Below, piece after piece: positions 24,001 through 36,922 of a DNA stretch of 64,000 nt. The notes beneath the pieces were generated by a model. The model was given only the letters and a program-made list of their open reading frames with translations, ran no database searches and was not told where the DNA came from. Both the position numbers and the translations under genes were made by a program. Origin of the DNA: Diadema setosum (taxonomy: Eukaryota > Echinodermata > Echinoidea > Diadematoida > Diadematidae); contig NC_092697.1 in NCBI RefSeq assembly GCF_964275005.1, forward strand, positions 14,999,820 to 15,063,819, given 5' to 3'. Each line of letters begins with the position of its first letter. The stretch's first letter is position 1.

Positions 24001-26967
24001 TGCTGATAAAACATGCAGTCTATAGGAAACAATGAATGCGATGATACTATTTTCTGCAGTCACCCAAAGTTAAAGTGCAATTTCACATCCTGTTTTTTGT
24101 TGGCTTAAATACATGAGCAAAATTAAATGACCAAAATATAACCCGGATTTCATTAAAATTGGTCCTTTTTGACAGTTACAGAATTTAAATGTTTTTACAT
24201 ACCATCATCAAAACAGCAACATTGTTATTTCGCAATCATTACAAACTGGAGGAAGTCATATGACATGATCTCATATTATCATCTCCACATTGGCAGACAA
24301 TACAGTACATGTAATGTAAATCGGTCCTACATTGTCTTTTTGTCATGAAATCAGCATGAAATAGTTGTATCCTTGCATCATATACATTGTAGTCTGATGA
24401 GTACACATGAATCATGAGTTATATGAAAAAGGGGTTATACATGTAGTTGCTATCCATCATACCATGATTTTTGTAATTTATTATTTTTGTGAACCCACCA
24501 ATGAAAAAATTTTGATGTGACAACATCTTTTACTCCTTGTATTTTGCATGTGAGTGGATTTAGATCACTACATGTATTTGGTGAAAATTAGATGTCAAAA
24601 ATTCTATTCAAAATTTCTTATTATATTGCCAATATTGATGAATGTCATGATGATGTGGAACAACACTCTACAGAGACAGTACTCTTTTGGATGAAAGGGC
24701 ACTTTAGATATTTTTTTTTCTTTTATGAGATAAGGCAGAACCTCATAGCATTTGGACAGATAAGAATCTGCTCATTAAAAAAAAAACTTTGGGGGAAAAA
24801 TGCTCTAGACTGTGTGCTCATTTACTGACTTTTCTATAAAATATTTGCAAATCCTGCCCATTTCTGTACCAAGTTCATGACGACTACACAGGTCTGATCC
24901 ATTCAACACTGCATGATCTGTTTTGATTTTGGAAAATGATACAACATGACAGTTTGTAATTTTCAATGATTTCTTAACAGTCACTACATGAAATCACACC
25001 ATGACATTCCATATTTGATGAATGCTGCAGGTTAGAGAGGGGTTCTCCTTCTCCCCCCCCCCCCCCCCCCATCATCTCTTCCAATTATTGTAGCTGGTCA
25101 ATTTAACATCCATGCAACAGTGTTGAAATCTAGATGAATACAGTAAGCTCCCTCTTTTCTATCTCCACAATGATGCTTACAATGATGCCTACACAGAAGT
25201 ATTAATTATTTAAAAGGTATTACTGGTGCCAATTTTCTGAACAATCCATTTATACTACCGTACCTCATACATTGCTAGTTTATGACAGAATGAAAATAAA
25301 TCATGCATACACCATAAAACAAATGAAGTGGAATGGAATGGTATGTCATTAAAATTTGATTGACATTTGTTTACTGAACCTCACATGCACATTGATAAGA
25401 TTATATTTTGTCATGACTGTACATGGATGCATCCTTCACACTTTTAAATGCATGTCTTCATGGTTTTTACTGCACCCACACTACTAGTACAAATTGGAGC
25501 TTGGTTAGAACAGAGCAAGGAGGTACATGTAGGGCCTACCTCCTTGGTTAGAACTGGCTTACAACATATCACTTCCACACTAACAAAGCCAGTACCAGTA
25601 CAAATATGTGGAGTCAAATATCACAGCATACTCACATGGCACCATTTCTGATTGTGACTGAAGATCCACTTCTTATAACTTCATCTCCATCACTTATAGA
25701 CCACCTTTTCTGCTCACAAACAATTATAAAATTTTCTAACACCGATAGCAACCACAAAGTTATACATCAGCATGACACAGCTTTGGCCCTCCTGCATATA
25801 TGCTGGGCAGTGCGTTCCTGTGATTGGGGCACATCAGCTTCTCCTATCCTGTGCGTTTTATAATGGGTAGATCCTATCTATGAGGGCAATATTACAGCAC
25901 AAGCTGCTTCTTCAAATCCCCCAAAAAGTCCCGGCTGAATCCCCAGAGCAGTTAGAGGTCAAAGGGAGTGGAGTTGAAGAGATGACCTCACGGATAAAAA
26001 AAAAAAAATAGCTGCCCTGTTGAGGAAGAAGGCTCCCATCTCCACCACACATCCTAAAATATTTTCATGCTGAGTGAGAGGTCACGGCTCTAAGGGACTG
26101 CTTGGTGATGAGAACCCAGATCTAGCACTATTACAGTGGAGCAATGTTATCATATAAAGTGCAACTGTTTTTTTTACAACGCTGTCATCACCATGTTGCT
26201 GAGAATTTATGCTGCCTCAATTTAGAGATGGAATAAAGTGCACTTGCCAACATGAGGTCGAGTTGTTCACAATGCCAGCAAAAATGTCATTACATGGGAA
26301 TTAAGAAAGAGAGAGGGAGAGAGAGCGATAAAGGACTATTTTTGGCAGTTATGCAGTTTTGTATTCAATCTCAAATACTATAGATATAGATCTAGAAAAC
26401 CATTTGCAATTTTGGTAGCTCAAACTGCAGCAGAATTGCAAATATTTTTAAACATCAATTTTACTCACCTGAATTATAAACCACATCAAATGACAGGAAG
26501 TGCCATGTTTATAATTTACAATGTATCAAGATTAACTGAGGGTTGAGAAACAATTCTATTTAGTTGTATACGGTCTTTGTGGCTAAAAATAAAGAAACAA
26601 AAGTTTGAAAAATTCCCTGAAAAACAAACAAACGATGCAAACAGATGATTAGATCTACATACAGTGAACCAAGCAGATCCAAACAAAGTTTTTTTAGTTG
26701 TATAACATGATTAGAAGTCTAGGCTAGTTGTAATGGTACACATCCTTCTCTTGTGATAGGGCTTGTACTAGTCTGTAGACAACTACAGTACTAGATCATT
26801 TGATGTAAAATTAGGAAAAGGTTACTAATCGTAATCTATGCTAAAATAGTAACATTTACAGTGCAATCCCATCATAGCTAACAATGAAACTCTCATTAAA
26901 GTGAAATAAAAACAGGTCCTAAAAAAGTAAAATGATCATGCATAAATAGTGTCTAGAATCTCTTTTA
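24001..26967. other. Intergenic, nothing recognised
   Basis: AT-rich, with a C run near 25053-25070. A small hairpin (CAAGGAGGTA...TACCTCCTTG) is at about 25516-25546. I see no exon. Confidence 0.3.
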
Positions 26968-27418
26968 CAGTTGAACCTCTATTATCCGGCCTCCCTTTAT
27001 CCGGATCTCTCTATTATCCGGACGCAATCTCGCCGTGATTTTTTTTTTTAAATCTTTTTTTTAAAGAATTACGGGAGGAAAGGGCGATTCCCAACTCCTT
27101 GAGAACTCCTACACAAACACACATGAATTACATATACTTGATACATTTCTTAATAATTATTTAGGTAAATCATCCCAAGAATTTATAAAAGAAAATGATT
27201 TCATTCTTACAAACACGAACCTCTATTTTGGGGTCTGTTACTGAGTGTAACAATGAAAAGGTTGCAGTATACACATTACTACATGTGGTACTACAATGGG
27301 CTACATCAGTACATGTGTATATGTACATGTATAAAGCATCGAGTCTCACGTATCCGGCCAAATCCCTTATCCGGATGAGCCCCGGTCCCGACTTGTCCGG
27401 ATACGAGAGGTTCAACTG
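26968..27418. mobile_element. Tigger/pogo-like MITE
   Basis: Inverted ends CAGTTGAACCTCT...AGAGGTTCAACTG, flanked by TA on both sides. TTATCCGG-type words are repeated just inside both ends. These ends are characteristic of Tigger/pogo elements. The 451-bp interior has no transposase frame. Confidence 0.8.
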
Positions 27419-28379
27419 TATATCTATATCTTATTGTTCAGCTGTAATGGAATTTTGATATTTACTAGTATGAATACTACTAGGAAAGAAACTGCCAAAG
27501 TAGCCTGCGGCTGTGACCTGTGCCTGTGCAGTCGTTCTGCACATTCTGCATATTTGTCGCTTTATCATTTTTAATAGCTGCAGGCTGATACAAAGACAGG
27601 GTCTAACGTTAGGCTACTAACATTAGAGCTAGATGTGATAGGATCTTACTAACATTAACAACTTGGAAATTATTCTATAGAAATTTGGAAAGTCTATTCT
27701 GTTGTTGTAGGGCTCTAGACACAGGCTCTAACGTTAGAGGTCTAACGTTAGTAGTTGTTTAGTGTACTGTTACTGTGTTTAATACAACCAAACGTTAGAA
27801 CTTTAAATTAAACTGTAACATACCCATCTTGTTTTATGGCCTTGTGATTTTAAAAGAAAAAAAAAAATGTCTAGAATTTATTGATCCAAAGAACCAGACT
27901 AGGGCCTACGCCTAGACCTATCTAAAGTGATATCAATCGAGTGATTTACAACGTCCTTTCTGTAGATTTGTTTGATAGATACTTTATTTTCTGCAAATCA
28001 ATATAGGTTAAAGTTACATAATCATGAACATGTGGAAAACATACAAAGTATATTCAAAACAGAGTCGTTTGACTTGCATAAACAACAATATAAGAGGAAA
28101 CTAATGGTATAATGTACAGTATGCATGTCTATGCAGCAGGGATTACAATAACAACTGTAGTTAAGAAGCAATTATGCAGAGGGCCGCCATTGTAAGCATT
28201 GCTTGAAAAGATGGTCGGCCCGAGGAAAAGGTAGGGACGTACTAGATTCGTAACAATACAAATTCTGCTGCGAAGATAGCAGGGGAAAATAAATTCTGAT
28301 GTGTGATGGTGGTGACTGTGCGTGCAAGTGCTTGAAAGTGCACACAGGCAGATAGGCTGGAATTTAGAATCATACTATA
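27419..28379. other. Intergenic with a CTAACGTTAG cluster
   Basis: No exon seen. The palindrome CTAACGTTAG occurs at 27603-27612, 27728-27737 and 27742-27751, with a half-site (AACGTTAG) near 27791 and another full copy far right at 29975-29984. Confidence 0.4.
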
Positions 28380-28394
28380 ATTTGAGCAACCTTT

Positions 28395-28795
28395 GTCTGT
28401 TTGTCTGTTTGTTCCTCTACTCCTCCCAGGTCCTTGGTCCGATCTCCATCAAATTTAGTGGGTGGATGCAGGTTGACCGCAAAATTGCCTTTGAGGGCTT
28501 CATTTTTGGAAAGGTCAAGGTCACTGGGGTCAAAGGTCAAATAACTGTTTTTCGCTACTCCTTCAATGGGGATCTCCCAGGTGTAGGTCTACTTATATGG
28601 GGATCCCCCCAGAAATATCCTCAATGGGGATTTCCCAGGTGTAGGCCTACTTATGCTTCCAGCAAGTTTGGCCAAGATCGGACCAAGGAGTAGCGCAAAA
28701 CAGTTATTTGACCCCCATTGACCCAGTGACCTTGACCATTTCCGGGGGAATCCCCACAGAGGATTTCTGGGCACTGGCTGAAGCCAAACAAGCAT
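28395..28795. repeat. Inverted and direct repeat block with AGGTCA words
   Basis: CCTTGGTCCGATCT near 28432 is inverted near 28674. The segment GGTCAAGGTCACTGG... AACTGTTTTTCGCTACTCC (about 28512-28562) is inverted at about 28686-28738. Between them the phrase GGGGATCTCCCAGGTGTAGG is directly repeated with changes. It is a fragment of a dispersed element, with no coding capacity. Confidence 0.6.
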
Positions 28796-29525
28796 GATAC
28801 ATGTAGGGTTGGACCTACTAGACTCTACTAATCGACCGCCTAATGTTTATTTGCTTGATAAGAATATTTAACACTGAAATTCACGTAAAAAACTTGACCT
28901 ACGTGATTGAGAAAATCCAGCTCTATCAAATGCCGTTGTTCCCTTTTCGATTCGAAGTTTCAGTGCAAAAATATCGCCGACGAACTTGCGTGGCCTCGTT
29001 TCAGCTCCCCGCGGTAAATCGCGTTTTTAGGATCGACCGCTGATTTTGCATTGACAATGCACGTAAACCGAGTTGTATTGAACACCGTGTTGTACGAAGC
29101 TTTTTAGAAGCCTTTTAGAAACTTCCACAGACATTACATTGTGCTGTCATTACGATTCGGTGAAAATATTCATTCGAAATTTTGTCCTTGATTAAAACCA
29201 TTAATAAACAGTGAATTATCGCGTTTTCCCACACCATCCTAATCTACATTCAAAGCCAATCCATTTTTATGTGCTTTGCGCGCAGAAAAGTGCGTACTAA
29301 GTGTTCAGTGCGCGAATTATACGCGGTCGGTTTCAATAAGGGTGGTCGATATGTAGTAGGGCTACTATACATGTACTCTCTGATAGTAGACAATGTTGTA
29401 TACAGAGGAGAGAGAGAAGTTCTCAGTACATACCAAACTACTGCGATAACTTCATCATACCCCCCCCCCCCCATATGCCCCACTTCGGCTGATTCAGCAC
29501 TCCACGGGTACATTGACTAGTAATA
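28796..29525. other. Intergenic, moderately CpG-rich
   Basis: More CpG than the neighbourhood (for example around 28970-29040), but no exon or promoter can be defined. A C run is at about 29461-29472. Confidence 0.25.
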
Positions 29526-29711
29526 CAGTGGACTCCCGTTATAACGAAGTCCTCGGGACCGGCAGTTTTCTTTCGTTATAACGAAATTTCGTTATAACCG
29601 AATGAATAAACAATAAAAATACATAGAGTTGATAATGTTGCGGCCCTAAATTTTATTTCGTTGTAACCGGAATTTCGTTATAACCGTGTTCGTTATAACG
29701 GGAGTGCACTG
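29526..29711. mobile_element. Pogo-like MITE with 22-bp inverted ends
   Basis: CAGTGGACTCCCGTTATAAC... and ...GTTATAACGGGAGTGCACTG are inverted, flanked by TA on both sides. ATTTCGTTATAACCG words repeat inside. 186 bp, non-coding. Confidence 0.8.
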
Positions 29712-30330
29712 TACTAGAATTGGTTTGCTGGAAGAGGGAACGATAAGCAATGTTGCCATTGGGAGACCAACATTAGGCCTAACCGGTTTTAACCCGTTAC
29801 GTTAGTCATATGATTATGAATTATTTGTGTTTAGCATGCCTAGTTCGTGAAGTAGATGAACATACTGTAGGACCTAATAAAATGTGCTTCTTTAAGTTTG
29901 CTTTGAATGAAAACAAGGAGGCACACTGTTTCAACTCCTCAGGAAGAGTGTTCGATGTAGGGGCCTATCCGGATCTAACGTTAGACCTCTCTCGGTCTAC
30001 ATAATACAGATTACAGTGAAGCCTGAACGTGCGTGGGGATCATCTTCAGTAGACGAAAACATACCGACATTCGATACGACTTCCACTGGTATACGAGTGG
30101 CGAGCCTATGTAACACAAATAAAGCAACAACAAAAAAAGCATCAATATAAGAATAAAATAGGTCTTTATCAAACGACATGTATTGCTTACACCTATTTCA
30201 GACAGACCTTGGCTAAAAGAGTGTGAGTGTGTATTTGATGGAAACTTACCAGGAGGGAGGAATTATGGTTAGCCAACATCAAACTAAATCTAAGAACGAT
30301 CCACTTTACATTCTTGGCAGGTCGAACGAA
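29712..30330. other. Intergenic, nothing recognised
   Basis: No exon, tRNA or repeat that I can name. Confidence 0.25.
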
Positions 30331-30570
30331 CGTACTGTACGGTCCGGACTGTTGATTCTCGTGTATGTTTTTGTACACAGATGTACGTCGAATTGGTAGT
30401 ACAGAGGTACCTACGTTGAATTGTACGTTACGTACAAGTATGTAACGTGCGCGCTTGTTGTACAGTATGCGGCCGCGCGCGGCCGGAGTACGAACATGCG
30501 TCTGTAGCATAGAGCTCTAAAAAAATACAGCTCTATGGTCTGTAGTCAAAGTACACACGTACTGTACACG
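30331..30570. other. GTAC-dense segment with a 16-bp GC palindrome
   Basis: Thirteen GTAC tetramers fall in 240 bp, several inside longer palindromes such as CGTACTGTACGG and TTGTACGTTACGTACAAG. A perfect 16-bp palindrome CGGCCGCGCGCGGCCG is at 30470-30485. A small stem (CATAGAGCTCT...AGCTCTATG) follows near 30508-30537. Not coding. Confidence 0.5.
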
Positions 30571-32771
30571 CGTATTTGTCACATTCTTCTCATAAATCAT
30601 TCACCGGTATCTTCATCACAGTCACGACCTGACACTGTCTTATTCAATGTCCGAGGGGTGGGGTGTAGGTCTAAGGTGTGGTGATTGTATTTGTTTTTGT
30701 TTTGTTCTTTTTCTCTCCGTTATTATTTATCCATTTTTCTTTACAATGAATGTCGCTGTATATGGGTATATATGACTATGGCTTTTTTTTTTGGTAGTTT
30801 GTTTGTTTTCATTTCGAGTTAATTCTTCTGCTTCTTTTTTTTTCCCTATGGGTTTTCCCCTATTTTTTTTTGTTAAATGTTGCTTTGTTGTTTGTGCCCG
30901 TCAGAGCAATCGTCTTGATCTCGAGTAATTTTTGCATATTACGTAGGTTTTAGATTCCCCCATTAAAAAAAAAAAAAAAAAAAAAATCTTTTTTATGGGG
31001 GGGGGGGGGGGGGAGGACGTTGATCACACGGCGTGCATGCTTAAAAGCAACTACTGTAGGCGATCACGATCGAGTTCTTCCCGGGGGGTTCTTGCGAAAT
31101 CCAAAGTTCGGTCGAGGAATATGAATGCGTGTCTCAGTCTGCATTGTTGTTGTTGTTGGTTTTTTTTTTCTTCTTCTGCTTTTTGTGTGTTCTTTGTTAG
31201 CTCCTGATTCTTCCGTTTTGATTCTTCTCAGTTACCACTGACATTCATCTTCTGGATTACGAACAATCAATGCGTGTGTTTTATGATTATACACCTCAAC
31301 GAAATGGTGGGTCACGAAGCTGTAGACGGTGCCTATAATGTATCTAACGGCCTACACTTCGTAAATCAAATGGATCGTTTCTGCGCTCAAAACGTGTAAT
31401 ATACCTATACATTTTTTTTTTTACCGTATTAAAGCATAAAGGCAAACTTTCAGTCCAATCCAACTTCAGTCGTGCTTTATTTCCATTCAAAAGAAAAATA
31501 ATACAAATGCAAAGTATTTATTTAATAAATCATTGTTGAAAATATCATTTGTAAACAAAGTTTAGTACAAATATATAACGAACGGACATGAATAGAAACA
31601 ACGCTATATACTTTGCAATGTTATGGCTACAAAAGTATAGATATAGCCATGGAAAAGAATGATCTGCTGAAAAGCGGAGCTTGTGAAACGCAGATCACTC
31701 GAAAAACAAAATGCCAAAATTGCTATCTGTATCCAAATTTATGTATTTACAGTTAGAACATTTTATGACTGATATATAGTGTGTTGCAAGTATAACTTTG
31801 ATGAGTTTGATTGCAAAATGGGGTAAGCGCCATTTTTAAACATTTCAGAGTAGGTCTAGCATCAGATAGAGCGAAATAAACCTTTCCAGTAATACCTCAC
31901 TTGTAATAATATCATAACCTAGAAGTAATGGTTAAAAATATGTTTTCTTATCATTTTCCTTGCTTTAAGCAGCTTTTATCTCAAATATCTCAACTTAACA
32001 AGAATGGAGTTAGCTCGTTTTGCGAAAAAACTCTTCAATTTAAAAAAACCCAGACTTGTTTCAGATAATACAACTATAGCTGTTTTAAAATCTACAAAGT
32101 GTTTAGCTTCCCCTTCAGGTTTTTGTATCGAATCTCTGTAATACCCCTTTCTTCTCTCGCACCGAATTTCTCTCGTACATCGATTCTCCTTCTCTCCCAT
32201 ATCCCATATCTCTCTTTCGATATAATAAATACACCTATATGTTTGTCTCGCGATCTCCAACTGACATTCTCTCGCTCATGTTAATCTCTCCCTCTCTCGC
32301 TTTCCCTCTTTTTATAGTCTGTATATAAATCTACTTATAGAATCATATATTCGTAACAAAAATATGTGTTTACTTGTTCTTCTTTCTCTCCCTTGATCCC
32401 AGGCTCCCTCTCTGCAATCTAATTTCTCTCTCTCACGAAAATTTCTCCTCCCTGCCCTCTCTCTCTTTATCTATTTATCTCCTATCAAAATCTGCATTAA
32501 CTTTATGGCCTTCTGATAAAATATAGAGGTCGATTCTGGAGCCTACATTTTACAATTCTTCTGCCTTTTTGTGGTATGTTCCTCATACCAGGGAGGTGGA
32601 AGAGAGAATTCCACCTCCCTGCTCATACCATCCACACGTTATCTATACAATTTGCTTATATGTTTGTTTATGTCCATCTCAAATTGATTGTCTTGTGTTG
32701 AACTTCTATCTGGAAATCAAATGGAATGTAAAATTGTATGAAAATAATGTGGAATATGTACGGAACGATGA

Positions 32772-32839
<68 letters not shown>

Positions 32840-32855
32840 GTATTGTATATGTATG
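32772..32855. repeat. (AT)n microsatellite
   Basis: About 80 bp of AT units with occasional GT. Confidence 0.95.
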
Positions 32856-33015
32856 TGTTTGTCCCTATCTATATATCTCTCTCACACACTCTATCAAGAA
32901 ATGGATTTGTCTCGCTCATGAATCTTTCCCTGTCCCTCCCGCCACCCCTTTCTCTCTTAATTTATTCATCTCTTATGATAACCGCAATGTGCGCATGCGT
33001 GTCCCAATCCCTATG

Positions 33016-33016
<1 letters not shown>

Positions 33017-33062
<46 letters not shown>
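33017..33062. repeat. (CA)n microsatellite
   Basis: About 23 CA units, passing into CATA and CAAA variants. Confidence 0.95.
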
Positions 33063-33066
<4 letters not shown>

Positions 33067-34823
33067 TACAAACCCACAAACAAACACACATACACGCAAT
33101 TTTCTATATCTTGTGTGGTCCAGACTTTTCAACAATTCAGCTCCTTCTCTCTCTAGGCGATATAACGTCCTCGTGCCCGGCCGTATACATACTAGTTTTG
33201 ATCGAACCCGCCACGTAGGAACCAAAGTTCAGTCTGGATTGTCCGTGACGCCAAGTTGCCATTACGACTCAACTCCGAGATATAACAAGAAATAAAGATG
33301 GTTGGGCAATCGTAAGTCTGGACAAAATATGGTATTGTTTTCAACACCATTCTTCAACTGAATTGAGAACATCGGTATGGGTGGTCATATCCTTATATTC
33401 AATGACTGGTGTTGAAAACACATTTCGTTTCTAAGACTCTCTCGACAATGCTCAGCCCCCTGATGCTACTCTGACGAGTTTGTATTTTGCTTTTTGTTTC
33501 GTTGTTGTAAATGTTTTGTCTTGTTTTAAATATATTCAGTCGGGAGTATATGTAATCCATTTTCTTGTTCATTCATTCAAGCCGTTATTGATCTTCTCCT
33601 TTTTTTTAAGTAATGAGATTGTTCAAAGTGAGAGTCCACTTTTGAGAAAAGTCATGCTAGATGTTTCATTCCATCGTGCAAGAAGTATAAAAAAAAATGA
33701 AGGAATAACGAAATTTCACATCATTTTTTTTTTCGATGTATAGTAATATCTACCTGTCACATACTAAATTAAGATTAGGTGATGATGTCAGGGCATGTTT
33801 GCTTTCCAATTTGTTTTCTAATAAATCTTTTACACATGGTTTTCGACATGAAATTAAACAGAGATTATTATGGGGTCATATCAAACTGTGCTACAGTTGT
33901 AACGATATAGTAAATTGCCAAATTCATGGTGAAGTTACTGAACTATACAATTTTTTTTTTTGTTGATTAAAAAGGTTTTTTTTTTTTCGAACTATAATGC
34001 AAGATTCTGCCATTATATTATGCGAATTTAAATATTCTACAACTCTCGAATTATTTTCTTCTTTTTTTCCGATTTTGATAAGAAAATTGTTTATCTACTC
34101 TGTTATTAGACTTTCCTCGTTTTACTGTTGCAATACAAGGGCCTCATCCCCCTTTTTTTTTCTCGTTAGATCTGAAACAAATAAACAAACACCACCACCT
34201 ACGACAAAAACACAGTCCCGCTTTTTGGGGGTATACTATATTGGACCTTGACACCCCCCCCCCCTCCCCCCCCCCCCCCCATGGAAAATGTTCCGCAGCA
34301 GTTGAAATTTACGTATCGCCAACTTAAACATAAGCGATTATTCTCTTTAACTTGTCAATTATATACAGGCAACCATTTCCATAAAGCATCGCTTTAGATG
34401 TCCCAAGAGAATTGCTCTTCTTTTCAGACAAAAATGACCCTATTTGTTTCCGTGTCCCCATGGAATATCGCGAATAAAAGTTACCGCTCATTTTTTCCGT
34501 TTAACCTTTGTTCGCAACGGGGACCCATTACTTAAACACAATGGCTACCAAGAGATTAGCTTCCTTTTATACTCTATAGCCTAGCTTGTGCTTGCTTGTA
34601 TGTTATGTTGCACCCTGTAGAATACGTAGAAGAATCGATGTGTGTATTATGGCCGGCATAATATTCATGTTTTTATAATGGTTCTAATTCTATGAAATAC
34701 AATATAACCTATGAATCTAGTAATATCGACATATCACAAATGTTATGAAACTCATATCATATGCTACGAAACTCAACGCACCAGATCTGAGGAATCTTTA
34801 TTTTGCAAGGGCACATCCCCCTA

Positions 34824-34890
34824 AAACAAGCAAACAAACAAGCAAGCAAACAAGCAAACAAACAAGCAAGCAAACAAACAAACAAACAAA
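34824..34890. repeat. (AAGC/AAAC)n microsatellite
   Basis: Alternating CAAG and CAAA units, about 16 copies. Confidence 0.9.
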
Positions 34891-35165
34891 TGTAACTAAC
34901 TATAACGAACAAGTTTCAAACCACTGTGTCGAAACGAATTGATGTAGTTCCTCTCTGTTGGGCTAGGTCAAATAAAATAACTGTTTCATCAGTTTGCATC
35001 CTTAAGTACATTAATAACACAACCATTTTATGAATTGATATGATATCATATTGTTATTTTAAGCGCTTCTCATCCATCCATTCTCCCCCCCCCCACCAAA
35101 AAAAAAAAAAAAAAGAAAAATCTGCTATGTCTGCTTCGATGATTTTTTAATGGTTATAATTTACT

Positions 35166-35310
35166 AGTTTTATTACCATTGCTAACAGGAAAGTTGCCTT
35201 GTAAATGGCCACTTGTATAATTGATGAGTGGGACCAACTGTTGGTCCCCCTCACCAATTACAAGTGGCCATTTACAAGGCAACTTTCCTGTTAGCAATGG
35301 TAATAGAACT
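35166..35310. mobile_element. 145-bp near-perfect palindrome (loopless MITE)
   Basis: A 73-bp left arm and a 71-bp right arm are inverted around a single T at 35239 (GGGACCAAC-T-GTTGGTCCC). Only a few mismatches and two unpaired bases are seen. There is no ORF. A fold-back MITE is the likeliest origin. Confidence 0.75.
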
Positions 35311-36696
35311 ATGTCTAGCAAGGAACAAAAAGCATAGAGTAAAGCTTTTTCTTTCGTAGATAAGAGTTGCAAAATTAGCTTGATATGACGTAAATGTTTG
35401 TGGTAAAAACATATTGATTACGTGGCGAAGGAAATGAAACATTCCGGGGTAATGCAAAATGTATTTCTATCAATATTCATTGGAGAGTGGAACGCTTTCT
35501 GGCAAGGAATACGGTAACTGTCTTTTTATTTTAAATCAAGTGATTGCTATTATTGCTGTTGTTATAAATTTGTGACGTTTTTGATAACTTTCAACAGCAT
35601 ATTCATGCCCTCTACGCGATTTTTTCCTCCTTAAAAAGTTTCATTAATCCTGTGCTTGAGAAGGGCTCCGTCATCGAAACAGAAAAATAACACACAGACA
35701 CCTATTATTCTTTACACATCAAGAAAGTTGGAGCAACCAGTAAATCTAGAGATAATACAAAATATATTAAAATGAAGTTAGGCCTACAAAGTGAAAGGAA
35801 AATTTGTCTCACCACTCATAGAGGTTAGCAGAGACATCAGCGTCTACAGCTCTACGTTCCGACGTAATTATCGCCCTCTTGTGATGACCACAGTGTACAA
35901 AAGACGATTCGGTCATACACACGTGGCGGATGCATGTAGTGCATAATGTCTCATAACACACCTGCCAAATATAAAACGAACTATCTCGAGCTCCATATCT
36001 TCTAAAAACTGACTTTTATCGGGCGTAAATTCATACAAAGAAGGAATACCAGCTTGAAAGAAAAATAGCCACGGTTTCAGAGTGCGAGTTCCTTTACAAA
36101 ACCACCTTCCCCTTTATTGTGAGAGGGATTTCATGACTAAACGTTGCGGTGTATATTCACAAAAAGGTATTTTGAAGATGATTATTTGATATTTCCCCTT
36201 GTAATAAACTGTATAATAATATGACTTAAGATCTCTCGGAAATTCTTTTACGAATAAGACATTTTTTATTTCAGTAATAAGTAATCCACGGCCTCGTCGG
36301 ATCGCTCTCCAACAAGCCCTAAACACACACTTTGAAATTAAGGTGGACCATACAGTCCGTCAAGCGAGCCAAAATAAATCTGGAAAAATGCACATAAGAA
36401 AAAAAAAAGCCAAACCAGCCCGTCAAGAACTCACTGAGGTTTGAATATTGAAGGACTCTATCACATTTTGTTTAGTTGAAGAGTCAGAAAACACATGAAT
36501 TTGCTTGAGCGGAGTCTGTCCCACGTACAGATTAATTTTTAGAACTAAAGTGAAACAAGATTTTTCCCCCAATACTCACAGATGTTAAAGACGAGAAACA
36601 TCGAATCTTCCTTGCATTTTATAGACATTTTGATACATTCATTTCTTTTCCAACATGTGTGACTATGGAGAATTATTTAGTGACACAACATTTTTT
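35311..36696. other. Intergenic, nothing recognised
   Basis: AT-rich. No exon, RNA gene or repeat recognised. Confidence 0.3.
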
Positions 36697-36922
36697 TTTT
36701 ATTTACAGTTGCTTCGGTTTTATATTCTCCAAGGACTTAGGGTAAGGGTTAGGGTTCAAGTGATAGGTTTTTAGCTTCAGTTCGATGTGATTTTTTTTAT
36801 TTTTTTATTTACAGTTGCTTCGGTTTTATATTCTCCAAGGACTTAGGGTAAGGGTTAGGGTTGTGATAGGTTTTTAGCTTCAGTTCGATGTGAAGATTAA
36901 GATTAAGATTAGGGTTAGGGTT
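36697..36922. repeat. 106-bp tandem duplication with telomere-like repeats
   Basis: A unit beginning ATTTACAGTTGCTTCGG is at 36701 and again at 36807, nearly unchanged. It holds TTAGGGTAAGGGTTAGGGTT. A further run of GATTAA then TTAGGG words follows at 36894-36922. This looks like an interstitial telomeric tract copied with its flank. Confidence 0.8.

Larger units (their letters stand above)
30571..35165. other. Low-complexity intergenic stretch
   Basis: T-rich, with A and G runs near 30966-31013 and CTCTCT-rich sequence at 32100-32480. A hairpin (CAGGGAGGTGGAA, inverted) is at 32588-32620. GTTTTCAACACCA is inverted between about 33336 and 33420, and C runs lie near 34253-34280. Long frames here are low-complexity artefacts. 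Confidence 0.4.

Noticed and set aside
32569-33295. Two plus-strand frames of 185-195 codons
   Set aside because: They are mostly translations of AT and CA microsatellites (YIYIYI, HTHTHT).
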